Shown here one piece after another: positions 1 through 10,852 of a stretch of 64,000 nucleotides of DNA. The stretch is from Dactylorhiza incarnata (taxonomy: Eukaryota > Streptophyta > Magnoliopsida > Asparagales > Orchidaceae), in the NCBI GenBank assembly GCA_033032865.1, contig JAWHQI010000001.1, forward strand, positions 5,336,001 to 5,400,000, given 5' to 3'. The notes beneath the pieces were generated by a model. That model did no database searches, had not been told where the DNA came from, and saw nothing but the letters and a program-made list of their open reading frames with translations. Numbering within the stretch: position 1 is the first letter of the stretch; every line of letters starts with the position of its first letter. The position numbers and the translations under genes are program-made.

Positions 1-473
1 CCTCCCAAATTGGCGGTCCGACCGGGGGATCTTATCTCACACCACCCTTTTTGCATGACGCCGAAGAGACCATGACGGGGAAAGGTACTTTTTTTCCAAC
101 TCCCTACCTTGAACACCCCGGCGTCACGCATTAGGGTGATGTTAAGCGAAAGTCACTATACACCAATAGAGTAAGGAAGCCGTATTCCGGTGGAAGACGT
201 CATTATATCACTTAGCGGAAGACATGATTTATAGTGGAAGATTTATCATCACAGAAACTCCTATATTTAAGACCTGTATGAGTAGCGTTATCCTTCCCGC
301 CGCTCAAACAACTCCAGTGCCAAGGCTTATATATATATCATGTGCTAGGGCATAAAAGAGGAGATGTGGCTTAACGACTTGTACCTGACGTAGCCTGCTC
401 CGTGCTTCATCCCTACATGGGTGTTGTCTCTCATCCGCACCTGTCACATGTGCTAAAGAAATAGATATAAATT

Positions 474-526
<53 letters not shown>

Positions 527-699
527 TCAAATTCATATATATATGTAGATACATATGAATATATCAAAATTCCCAAGATAAGCGTGGGGGAAGAAAAATG
601 CACGGAGGGTGTCGTTGTGTTCGTGTCAACCATATGAAGTCCATGAAATCATCTGAAGTTGATTTCGTGTTCGTCTACTCGTAATTATTGGCTAGAGTC
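1..699. other. unassigned sequence with a microsatellite
   Basis: No recognisable gene. The only clear structure is the AC/AT microsatellite at 477-527. The short reading frames that cross it translate simple repeats and have no recognisable domain. Confidence 0.5.
477..527. repeat. (AC)n(AT)n compound microsatellite
   Basis: About 14 AC dinucleotides (477-504) run directly into about 11 AT dinucleotides (505-526). This is a simple-sequence repeat, probably polymorphic in length. Confidence 0.95.
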
Positions 700-1545
700 G
701 GTACGTAGCTTAAAATAATTTATCTCGGCTGACTTTCTCAAATCTCATCGGATTTGGTCAAAACGAATTACATCGCGCTCGTGTCAATCATGTGAGTCTA
801 ATGTAACTGACTAGACTCAATTCAGAGCAAAATTGTTCAATATACTAAAATTGCATCGTTGTGGTGCGTTACGGTACTAAAAACGGTCACTTTCGCCAAA
901 TAACCTCGGATTGGAACGAAACGAGTTCCATTGCACTCGTATCGACCATACGAGTATAATGCAACCGACGAAAGTCAATTCGGGGTACGTATGCTCACTA
1001 TACTAAAATAGCATCGTCGTGACGCGCTACGTTACTCAAAACGGTCACCTTCACCAAATGACCTCGGATTGGAACGGAACGAGTTCCGTTGCACTCGTAT
1101 CGTCCATACGAGTCTAATGCAACTGATGGAAGTCAATTCAGGGTACGTATGCTCAATATACTAAAGTAGTGTCGTCGTGACGCGCTACGGTACTCAAAAC
1201 GGTCGCTTTCACCAAATGACCTTGGATTGGAACGAAATGAGTTCCATTGCACTAGTATCGATCATATGATTCTAACGCAACTGACGGAAGTCAATTTGGA
1301 GCACGTATGCTCGTTATACTAAAGTAGCGTCGTCGTGTCGCGCTACGGTACTCAAAACGGCCACTTTCACCAAATGACCTTGGATTGGAACGAAACGAGT
1401 TCCATTGCACTCGTATCGACCATACGAGTCTAATGCAACTGACGGAAGTCAAATTGGAGCACGTATGCTCACTACGCTACTTAAGCATTGTGGCAAAGCA
1501 CAATGCTACCCAAAACAGTTATTTCGCTAAATGATCACCTTTATG
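700..1545. repeat. 158-bp tandem repeat, about five diverged copies
   Basis: The landmark ACCTYGGATTGGAACG recurs at about 903, 1061, 1219 and 1377, an exact spacing of 158 bp. More diverged copies lie near 746 and 1535. Each unit also carries GAGTTCCATTGCACTCGTATCG and ends in a run like ACTCAAAACGG. The inner copies are most alike and the edge copies degrade. At 1629-1660 the array is followed by a junction resembling the LTR end of the gypsy element at 8702 (TTGGGATGTTATA, then a pyrimidine-rich stretch), so the array may sit in a decayed LTR. That last point is inference. Confidence 0.85.
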
Positions 1546-2480
1546 TGGTGAAGGTCGGGTCGTGGTGTTCCTATGACCTGTCCTAAGCTCCTCCAAGGGT
1601 TCAATTGAACCGGCTAGACCCTATTTCAAAGTTGGGATGTTATAAACCACACCCCCGGCAAACCAGCCAGGGGCGGGGAAAGGCCATCCAGGAGGAGGGG
1701 TGGTGCGGTCATGGCCTGCATGGCCCATGCAGGCCGCGCCACCGCCCCTCCCGCCTCTTTTCTCTCTTTCCGACGGTGGCCGGCGGCGCCAAGCCGCCGA
1801 ACCACCGCCAGAGTAGTCGCCGGCCCCTGGCGCGCCGGCCGGGGGCGGCACCGGCGGCAGGAGACCGCCTCCTTGCGGTGGCAGAGGCCGCCACCCTCTG
1901 CCTCGCCGGGAGGGGCAACATCCGCCGTCCGATCTCATGATGAGATCGGACGACGGCGGGAACCTGGTTTCCTGCCCCTCCCCTTCGTTTCTATGCCCCC
2001 CGCAGCGAATCAACCCATATCCGTTGTGGGGGCAGAGGAGGGCGCAGGTGCAACGCCCCTTAGCCGCCTCCCATTTCCCTATCTGCACCCCATTTGCACT
2101 CCTCCCCTTCTCGATTTTTCTGAGGCTAAACTAAGCATCTATGGAAAAAACTCCCAACATGAAAAATGTTCCCCACCTAAAGGGGCACCTCCAGTAATGT
2201 TTTGAGATTTTTAGGTGGAGTTTCGCTATTTTTAAAAGCATATATAAGATTTCATTAAAGAATTTAAAGGCCATAATTACTTTGAAAAATTCCCAAAAAA
2301 TTATAGGCTCACACATAGGCTATTTTACAACTACTATCAGAGTTTGGATATTTTATCAATTATTTTGATATTTCTAAAAACCTAAATGAGATTTCTACGA
2401 GCAAAATAACGCCCTAAAACGAACGTAAATAATTAGGACAATTTTGCGGGCCCTCGACACGTCATGGTAACTATATAGTG
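1546..2480. other. GC-rich block with a perfect hairpin; no gene recognised
   Basis: 1640-2060 is markedly GC-rich compared with its AT-rich surroundings. Overlapping reading frames exist on both strands (up to 164 aa), but they are proline/arginine/glycine rich, mutually shadowing and show no domain. A 13-bp perfect inverted repeat lies at 1926-1938 and 1940-1952 around a single central G. It can be extended by a GCCGCC/GGCGG pair with a small bulge. Confidence 0.5.
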
Positions 2481-2689
2481 AAATTAAGCGAGTCGGCCAA
2501 GGATAATAGGTAAGCCCACCAATTACGGCAGGGAATCGACTAAATTAAAGTATCGAAATGCGCAATCAGGTCGCAATCGTGAGGCGACATTTCTAAATCA
2601 GTAACGACATGAAAATTAATGGGTGAACCCAAGGCACACCGAAATAAGGAATCTCATAAAATATAAGTCGACCCAGATCGATAACTAAA

Positions 2690-3065
2690 ATAAACAAGCT
2701 CCTATGAACGGAGAAGAGACCCCTATGAACGGGGAAAGAACAGAATTTCCTCCTATGAACGGAGAAGAGGCCTCTATGAATGGGAAAGAATAGAATTTCC
2801 TCCTAAGAACGGAGACGACACTGAAGCCTCCTGATATGGAGTGATTGGAATACTAACCCGCTTATTTATTTATGTTCTCCAGTATTGTACTGGTCTTGCA
2901 TTTACTTTCTGCAATTATTCTTTTAATACTTCAGTCTCACACTGGTCACTTAGTTATGCTTTATGTTCGTTCATTTCCAGTACTCCAATCTCGCACTGGT
3001 CATTGCTTTATTTGCTTTATGTTCATTCTTTTTGATACTTCAGTCTTGTACTGGTCCCGTTAATT
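2690..3065. repeat. two short minisatellites
   Basis: 2697-2830 repeats a unit of about 50-60 bp containing CCTATGAACGGAGAAGAG and GAACAGAATTTCCT. 2876-3060 repeats a unit of about 55-60 bp containing ACTTCAGTCTCRCACTGGTC with T-rich spacers, four times. Reading frames here (2841-3145) are translations of the repeats. Confidence 0.75.
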
Positions 3066-3371
3066 CGGCCCTTGCCTTCGGCCTTCATACTGTTAAGTGT
3101 TTTATTACTCAACACCGCGGTTTACTTTGCTCTATTTTATGCTAACCCCGGGTCCCGCGTTAGATAGCGATTATTCCTATGCTGCTATAAGATCTTAGTT
3201 GAGGATAACCAAGAGTCGAGATCTTCCTATAGGGTTAGCCCCAAATAAGATGCCCCGCTTCCGCCGCATCTCCCGACCATAAGTTGTGTGGCCGGTGGAG
3301 CTAAGGAGTCACGATGGACCTGGAGTAGTTGTCCTTGCTTAAAATTGTTTGCAAATTGTTTGTTATAAAAG

Positions 3372-4347
3372 TGGCGGGTCGGTCACTCCCGCAGACCGTT
3401 CGTACCGGTGCGGGAGAGATGACGACTCATGGCTACAGGGAGATGTGCACCGCGGGCTATCACCACTTCGAACCCGCTGATTTGCCTCCACTGGTCGGCC
3501 TAAATCTCAGAATCGCCGAATTTTGCTCACATCTAGTTAGTACACCAGGCTGTACGGGAGGGCCTGGGCGATACGGTACGACTACGCTCAGAAGTGGCAG
3601 GACTGGCCACTGTCACCGATGGCCACATCGATGAGGCCCGCGGGGTTCTCTACCCTGCTGGAAGAAAAGCAGTCTAAACTATGTCGACACAGGGTTGTGT
3701 GTGTAAACAAGTTTGAATACTTGGTGTGTATGCAAAATAGATTTGTTAACGTTGCTATAAACTGCGCGCTCCCCAGTGCTTTATCGGAATTACGGCTGGT
3801 AGGCCGTAGTGATATATATATATATACATGCTGCTAACCATTCCTTACTTCGGCTATTTATTTTAGTACTTTAGACCACCCCCAGCATACGGATCCGGGG
3901 AGGGAATGTGTTTTCCACTTAGCTCTGTGACTAACAGTTTTTCTTATAACCATTCACAGGAGATGGGACAGCGCGAAGCCCCCGCACCGCCAGATGACTT
4001 ACCGGCCCTAGAGATTGCCCGATCAGACACGACAGCCTCTCCCCCAGTCTTCGGTGACGTGAGTCCTAGATTCTAGGGTTAAATAAGGAGTCTTTTGATG
4101 TACCTATTGTAGCCCACAAGGCATTTTGTGTAAATTGGAGGCTACGGCCTTTTCAGTTAGATATGTATATAGTTTGTGCCTCTTTCCCTAAATTCTGCTT
4201 CAGCTGTGTGATTCTGATGTGTAATGTGATGATTCTTGTGTCTTACAAGGTGATCGCTTAGTTCTTGAGAGGGCAGCCCGTCGTCACCCGGGAAGCGCTA
4301 AGTGGCCGCCTTGAGCAGTAAGACTCCCCCTCCCTGAACCGGGTTCA

Positions 4348-4379
<32 letters not shown>

Positions 4380-5378
4380 GGCTTACGGGTCATGCCCGCA
4401 GACCGTTCATACCGGTACGGGAGGGTTGACGACTCATGGCGACAGGGAGATGTGCACTGCGGGCTATCACCACTTCGAACCCGGTGATTTTCCTCCACTG
4501 GTCGGCCTAAATCTCGAGATCGCCGGATGTTGCTCACATCCAAGTAGTACACCAAGTTGTATGGGAGGGCCTGAGTGATACGGTTCGACTGCGCTCATAA
4601 GTGGAAGGACTAGTCACTGTCACCAATGACCACATCGGTAAGGCCCGCGGGATTCGCTACCCTGCTGGAAGGAAAGCGGTCCAAACTGTGTCGACACGGG
4701 ATTTTGTGTACGGGTTTGAACACTTGCTGTGTGTGTGCAAGATAGGATTACTAATGTTAGTATAGTTATAAGTTGCGCACTTCCTTTATATAACTGATAA
4801 TATTGCTAGAAGGCCTGATATATACATGTTGTTAACACTTCTTGCTTTGGCTATCTATTTTGGTGCTTAAGCCGCCCCCAGGATATCGATCCGGGGAGGG
4901 AATGTGTTTTCCACTTAGCTCTATGACTAACTGTTGTTTTTATGACCATTCACAGGAGATGGGACAGCGTGAAGCCCCGCACCGCTGGATGACTTACCAG
5001 CTCTCGAGATTGCTCGATTGGATACTCCAGCCTCACCCCCTGTCTTCCGTGATGTGAGTCGCTAGAGTATATGGTTAAATAAGGAGTGTATAAGTTGTAG
5101 TAGTTACTTTTAGCCCACAGGGCCGTTCATGTAAACAGTAGGCTACGACCTTTTGCTTATATATATATGTGGTCTTGTTAGCCTTTGCTTATGATTGCTT
5201 CTGCAATGTGACTCTGATGTGATGTGATGATTCTTGTGCCTGACAAGGTGACCACTCAGTGCTTAAGAGGATGGGTCGTTGCCACCCGGGAAGCACTAAG
5301 TGGCCTTCTTGGGCAGTAAGACCCCATCTCCCTGACCTGGGTTCAGTTTTTTTGTGTGTGTGTGTGGGGGGGGGGGGC
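3372..5378 (+). repeat. 1-kb tandem duplication, two diverged copies
   Basis: Copy 1 (about 3372-4381) and copy 2 (about 4390-5378) align along their length with an offset of 998-1007 bp. Shared landmarks are GCAGACCGTTC at 3391 and 4398, GATCCGGGGAGGGAATGTG near 3894 and 4889, and GGGTTCAG at 4341 and 5339. Each copy ends in a T-run followed by a G-run. The copies have diverged by many substitutions, so the duplication is old. No coding potential is recognised. The segment resembles in layout the sequence that flanks the two large retrotransposons at 8400-8701, 17847-18372 and 30093-31040, so it may be a second member of that host repeat family (inference). Confidence 0.8.
4349..4381. repeat. 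T10-G23 homopolymer junction
   Basis: Ten T are followed by 23 G at the end of the first 1-kb copy. The second copy has T7, then (GT)n and a G-run at 5347-5378. G23 could form quadruplex structures and is also a likely sequencing or assembly weak point. Confidence 0.85.
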
Positions 5379-5379
5379 G

Positions 5380-6440
5380 TCTTACAACATGACACCCTCA
5401 TTCCCCTTTCCAAGCCTTCATATGAACCCCCTCAGTCATTCCCAGTCGAATTCCAACAAGGGGAGGGGGGGTGACAAATGGCAGCAAGGAGGAGCATCCT
5501 ATGCTTGGCCGAAATCACCATAATGGCTGACATTGTTTAAGCCACCCACAACCCATTTTGACCTCACCATTAGCTTCATAGAGCTCCATTCAGTCGAGCC
5601 AGTGCTTTGGGTCAAAGATTTTGGTGGAGAGGAGCAAATTTGGCAAGGGGCAAGAGCTTGAAGATCCGACCATTGCACGTAGAGGATTCAACCGATCAAA
5701 AGCCACAAATAAGGTCTGTTTCTCCTCCCCTCCCTCTGTGCTAGCCTCCCATATCATTCTCGAAGAGATTCGATCTCAATTGAGCTCGATTCCATGGAAA
5801 ATCATGGAGAAAATTGGGAGAATGTGCCCATGCTCAGAATCACTATTCCATCCACCTCCGGTCGCTGGACCACCGCCTAATAATATCCCTCAACTCGCCG
5901 AAGGTGGTGGCGGTGGTTGGCCGTGGAGGACCTCAGGTGGCCAGAAAATCTCCTTTTCTTAAGCTCCGGGTTGGGAAGATCTGGGCCATCGGCTGGAGGA
6001 GGAAGAAATGCTGGAGCCGTCGTATCTGCTTCAAGATCTGTGCTAGATCAGCTACCTATAGGTCATATGAATTTAATTAAATGTATATCCTGTCACATAA
6101 ATTAGTACTTTCATACACTTATTTAGGGTACTTAAAGGTTGATCTATGGAAAATGATAAAAATGAAAAATGTAGACCTTGGTGTCTACTTTTCATAGACA
6201 TGTGAATCACCAGATTTGGCGGCCTACAACTCCCTGTAGGGTCATTTTGCTAAGTTGTGTCCTTATGGAGGGACAACCATTAAAATGTGAATATCTTTCA
6301 CATGGATGATTGCATGGGCCTAAAATTTTGTCCATGCCAGTATACACCCTAGACACACACCCCGTCCAAATATTAGAATTTTTGGACAATATTTTTCTAT
6401 AGTTTTGTGAAAATGTGATTTTTCATATTTTTGAAATATA
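5380..6440. other. unassigned sequence
   Basis: No domain recognised. Short overlapping plus-strand reading frames at 5621-6105 are not supported by any family I know. The composition shifts to AT-rich from about 6060. Confidence 0.4.
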
Positions 6441-7860
6441 TGTTGCTAGATCAACTCAAAATTACCCAAATCTTGGGTGACATGTTAATTATGTCATATA
6501 TAGTCACTAGTAAAAATTTGAGGTCATTTGGTCATCTGTATGTAGGTGCATTACACATACATGTGAATGTAGTGTATGGAAATTTGTGGTGCATATAACA
6601 TTTTAATGTATTTCTGAATTTAGGTTGTTAAATCAACTCAAAATAACCCAAATTTTGGTCATAAGGTTAATTTGGTTATGCTTAGTCTCTGACCAAAATT
6701 TGAAGGTTATTTGGACCTCTGCATGTTGGTGTATTCCACATGCATGTGATTATGGTGTATGTGACTTGGTGTGCACTTAGCCAAGTTTTGGTATTTCGTG
6801 AATTTGGCACAAATGACATGATGCATGACAATAATATTTTGGCCATGCACCCATTATGATGAAAGGAGTCATCCATAGAAAAATTAGGATTTTTGGAGTA
6901 AAAAATCCTAGATATTTACTTAATTATAATTATGTCACATAAGTGTATTAATGAAATAAAGATGACATGATGACTTAGGAAATGTCTAATCTTCTGTCAG
7001 ATGGTGATTTATGTTATATTAAATCTATGGAAATTTTAGTAGGATTTTTGGATTCAAAAATCCTAGGTATTTACTTAATTATAATTATGTCACATAAGTG
7101 TATTAATGAAATAAAGATGACATAATGACTTAGGAAAAATCCAATATTCTGTCAGATGGTGACTCATGTTATATTACATTTATGGAAATTTTAGTATGAT
7201 TTTTGGAAGTGATTTATCCAAGAAATTACCAAGAATTTCATTTGTCACACTTTGATATTATTGACATTTTTGGTGGTGAATATTACTTAAAAAATTCTGA
7301 AATTGTGGTTAGGCTATTTTTAGGACACTGTAAACCTATGGTAATTTTCACAGATTTTTTGGATGGATTAGTTTAGTACTTACTGTGCAATGTGACAAAT
7401 TGTCATTAATATTTAATTGTAGAAATTATGGACCTAATGCTTATGCAAAATCATGAAACTCTGTCAAACACAATATTATATCAATGTGTACTTCTGGTAA
7501 TTTAATTGTAACATTTGATCATTTGAAAGTAGTACTTCATGTGCAAAGTGACACTCTGGAATTCATATTTAATAGTGGAAATTATGGACCTAATATTTAT
7601 GAAAAATCACGAAACTCTGTTAGGTACAGTATTTTATCAATATGTACCTATGATATTTTATTTGGAATATTTTATCATCTAGAACTAGTACTTCATGTGA
7701 AATGTGACACATTGGCATTGAGATTTGATTATGGAAATTATGGCCCTAATATTTATGCAAAATCATGAAACTCTGTCTGACTCCATATTTTATTAGTTTG
7801 TATCTCTCGTAATTTATTTAGAATATTTGATCATCTGGAACAGGTACTTCATGTGTAAAA
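6440..7860. repeat. AT-rich region with three tandem repeat families (about 182, 155 and 156 bp)
   Basis: 6442 and 6624 start two copies of a roughly 182-bp unit (GTTGYTARATCAACTCAAAA). 6886, 7041 and 7196 start copies of a 155-bp unit (AGGATTTTTGGA, then TTACTTAATTATAATTATG). 7384, 7540, 7696 and 7852 start copies of a 156-bp unit (TGTGNAAWGTGACA, then AAATTATGGACCTAATAT). Reading frames such as 7484-7768 are translations of the repeats. Confidence 0.8.
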
Positions 7861-8701
7861 CGACATGTGTCACATATTTTGAGAATGTTTAATTGTGGCT
7901 AGATTTATTAGAAAAACTATGAATTTTTGATCATTCCTTATTTATGTCATGATAAATCTCTGGTATAAATCTTAGATCATTTGGCCAAAGAATAGTGATG
8001 CTTACATCTTCGAGAACATAACTAGTTCATTTTATGTATTGGTCTGCAATTAGCAAAATATTGATATAATGAACAAACCATCAAGAACATCTAGGAATTG
8101 AATGAAATTTGGAACATGCCTGTAGCACATCATTTATATCAGCCCCTAATAGTCGTAGAATTTTTGGAGAATTTTTGTCCTATAGTTTGAACAGTACTTT
8201 AGAATCATGTCACATATCAAATAAGTGAAGTATTTGGGGCTTTTCCATCTTAGAAAATCATCATAACAATTTATGGTGTTATTATGACCATGGTGCATTA
8301 GTAGAATAAATCTTGGGGCATGTAGATAAACATGTTAAGGGTTTGCACCTCACACCGTGTATTGGAGATTAAGGGTCTGCATCATTTAAGAGAACATTTG
8401 CTTAAGGCGTAAAACTTGGAAGTGATTATAGGAGTTGATAGTATCTGATTTAGTGTCAATTGGAGTGTCACAGACTTCTGGTTGAAGTCTTAGGGTAAGT
8501 CTTCAAGTGATGCCAAGTGTTAGTGTACATGAACACTAAGGGGAGTTGTTAGTGTTGGAGTCCGACAATAGACCGTCAGTCCCCTATAAGTATCATAAGC
8601 CATCTTAGGATAGTTCAAGAATAACATTGAGAGTGGTCTTAGTAATGGGTAGCCACCAATAAAAGTAAATATCCTGAGAAAGGAAGGTTTTGGATGTCAC
8701 C
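7861..8701. other. intergenic sequence and left part of the host repeat split by retrotransposons
   Basis: No gene seen. From about 8400 the composition changes to that of the segment continuing at 17847. The last five bases, TCACC (8697-8701), are the target duplication of the gypsy element that follows. Confidence 0.5.
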
Positions 8702-10788
8702 TGTAACACCCTGCCAGTACAAAAAGTATAACAGCAGGTCCGGCCGGGACCCCACGCCATACAAACCACACTAGCTAGGAGTTAAAAGGTGATAACCAGA
8801 AAAGTAACAACTAACGAGAGTACAAAACGTAAGCGGAAGCATTAATTAAACCATTCAAATAGACATGTCCACTATCATAGGAATGAATCCAGAAATAAGA
8901 GTTACGGCCTTAGGGCCTTACATCAAATCAATGTACAAAACTCCAAAAAGCATACATCGGCACGCAGGCCGGCAATACATGAGAAAACAGGAAAAAGGCT
9001 GGCCTTCGAGGGCCAACTCAGCAAAAGGACAGCAAAAGGACCAACGCCCGCTATTTCCCGCTAGGCTCACCTGCACCTGCATAAGAACATTCCACCAAGC
9101 GGTGGTAAACAAAGCAACGGTCAGCACAGCTGACCAAATTATAACGACCCCACCCCTTTCCCGGGGTGGCGGAGATTCTACCCTGCAAGTAAGCCATACT
9201 AGCACAAGTACTAATCTAAAGAGAGTGCAACTACACAAGGTGAGGTTTCAAGCACAATCAATCTTCTAGGTTGAGCATCAAAAAGAAGGGAACCTAGGTA
9301 TGCACATGATGTTGGTTGGGTTCACCCGAAGGTTTCCCACAACCGCCAAAGCAAATCGCATGAGGCTAAACATAACATCAAATTCACAACACTCCACCCT
9401 AAGGGTCACCACCTTAGGTGGGAAACAAGAGCTTTTGGTCGGTCTAGGTATGACACCTTCCACGACCTCTCCCATGATCACACGGCCTTCATGAGGAAGG
9501 GACCTCTCGCCGATCTGCATGGAAACGGGTTCGGTTCAGCTTTGCCCGTGCTCTAATCGTCGCGATCTATCGCACGACGCGGGTACGGCTTCACCTCGGC
9601 CCGTAAGGGTTTAGCACTTTCAAGTGCTACACAAAAATATACGCTACGCACCTAACCCCTTCACAAGGATCTAGGCTTCGCGAATTCTCAACAAGGGAGG
9701 TACATACGCTCCGCATCAATAACGTGGTGAAGGTTTGCCTTCATCCAAAACTCAAAGCATGGGGCTTTCGTAGGGATCTTCACAAGACGCCTACACTTAA
9801 CTCCCGCAATACTATAGGTGAGTTCACGGAGTCATTCTCCGGCACGCATTCTAGGTCTAACCTAAATGCAACGTCGCAAATCAAGCATCACCGATTCGGG
9901 CTCACGGCCACGAATAGGCTTCACACAAAATGCCTAAATCCGCACGACTACCGGATTTTCTACATGCAATATGCCGGGGACGGACACAATCTACCCGGAG
10001 TCCCGAAGGACTTGAGGAAATCCTACACTTCACCCATTTGGTGAAAGAGATACCTCATGCAAGCAAAGAAAGAGGAATAAATGGACAAATACAAGTCCAA
10101 AGTTCGGGAGGAAGAATCGTTACCCTAGACGTGTTCCTCTTCGCCATGGATCCGAGATTCTACGCGGAGGGAAAGAACCGCACCGGGCTGCACTCTCCGG
10201 ATCTGGAAACGGCTCGCGAAACGGAGCTCCGGAGCTCCGTCAATGGCGAAATCTCCTCTTCTTCTTCCTTGCCCCCTTCTTCTTCCTCTAGCCTAGGAGA
10301 GAGAAACACTATGAAATAATGAGGGTTTAATCCCTCTCCAAAGCCCTAAGACCCCCCAGCATCAAATCCCAGCCGTTGGATCGAATTCCAAGAAATTTGA
10401 TCGGTCGGATCCTCTTCTCCGCTCAAAATCGCGGAACAGAATAAACAGGGCGCACGATCACAGGCGCACGGTCAGTGGTCGTGCGCGACGAGGGCAATGG
10501 TCGTGCGCACTATCCGGGACAGAACTCTGAATTCTTGCGAATAAGCGCACGATCGCTGGAGCACGATCACTGGTCGTGCGCGAAGAGGGAAATGGTCGTG
10601 CGCACTGTCCGAGACAGAACTCGATTCTCTTCTGAATTAACGCACGATCGCTGGCACACGATCACTGGTCGTGCGCGATGAGGCCACTGATCGTGCGCTA
10701 AGAGCAGACAGGGAAAATTCTAGCCGGCTTCACGTGCCGCACTACCACTCCGCCTACTTCACGGAACTACCAGACTTGGGGTGTTACA
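8702..10788 (-). repeat. 3' LTR of the Tekay-like element
   Basis: 2,087 bp, equal in length to the partner at 15755-17841, with offset 7053. U3 is at the right-hand end and contains three roughly 95-bp repeats at 10450-10710. Each carries GCGCACGATC and its inverse GGTCGTGCGC. Short reading frames inside (8865-9269, 9930-10319) occur identically in both LTRs and look non-functional. Confidence 0.95.
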
Positions 10789-10806
10789 ACTCCACCCTCC
10801 TTAAAA
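10789..10806 (-). other. polypurine tract of the Tekay-like element
   Basis: Read on the minus strand, the bases just before the 3' LTR are AAGGAGGGTGGAGT. This is a purine run directly abutting the LTR start, where plus-strand DNA synthesis is primed. Confidence 0.8.
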
Positions 10807-10852
10807 GAATTTCGTCCCGAAATCCAGGAAACAGTAATAGCATAAATTACAG

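Noticed and set aside
1605..2205. Overlapping proline/arginine-rich frames in the GC-rich block
   Set aside because: Frames on both strands shadow each other and no family is recognisable. High GC alone explains their length.
8865..10319. Reading frames of 129-134 codons inside the chromovirus LTR
   Set aside because: They occur in both LTRs as expected from LTR identity, have no domain and lie in regulatory sequence.
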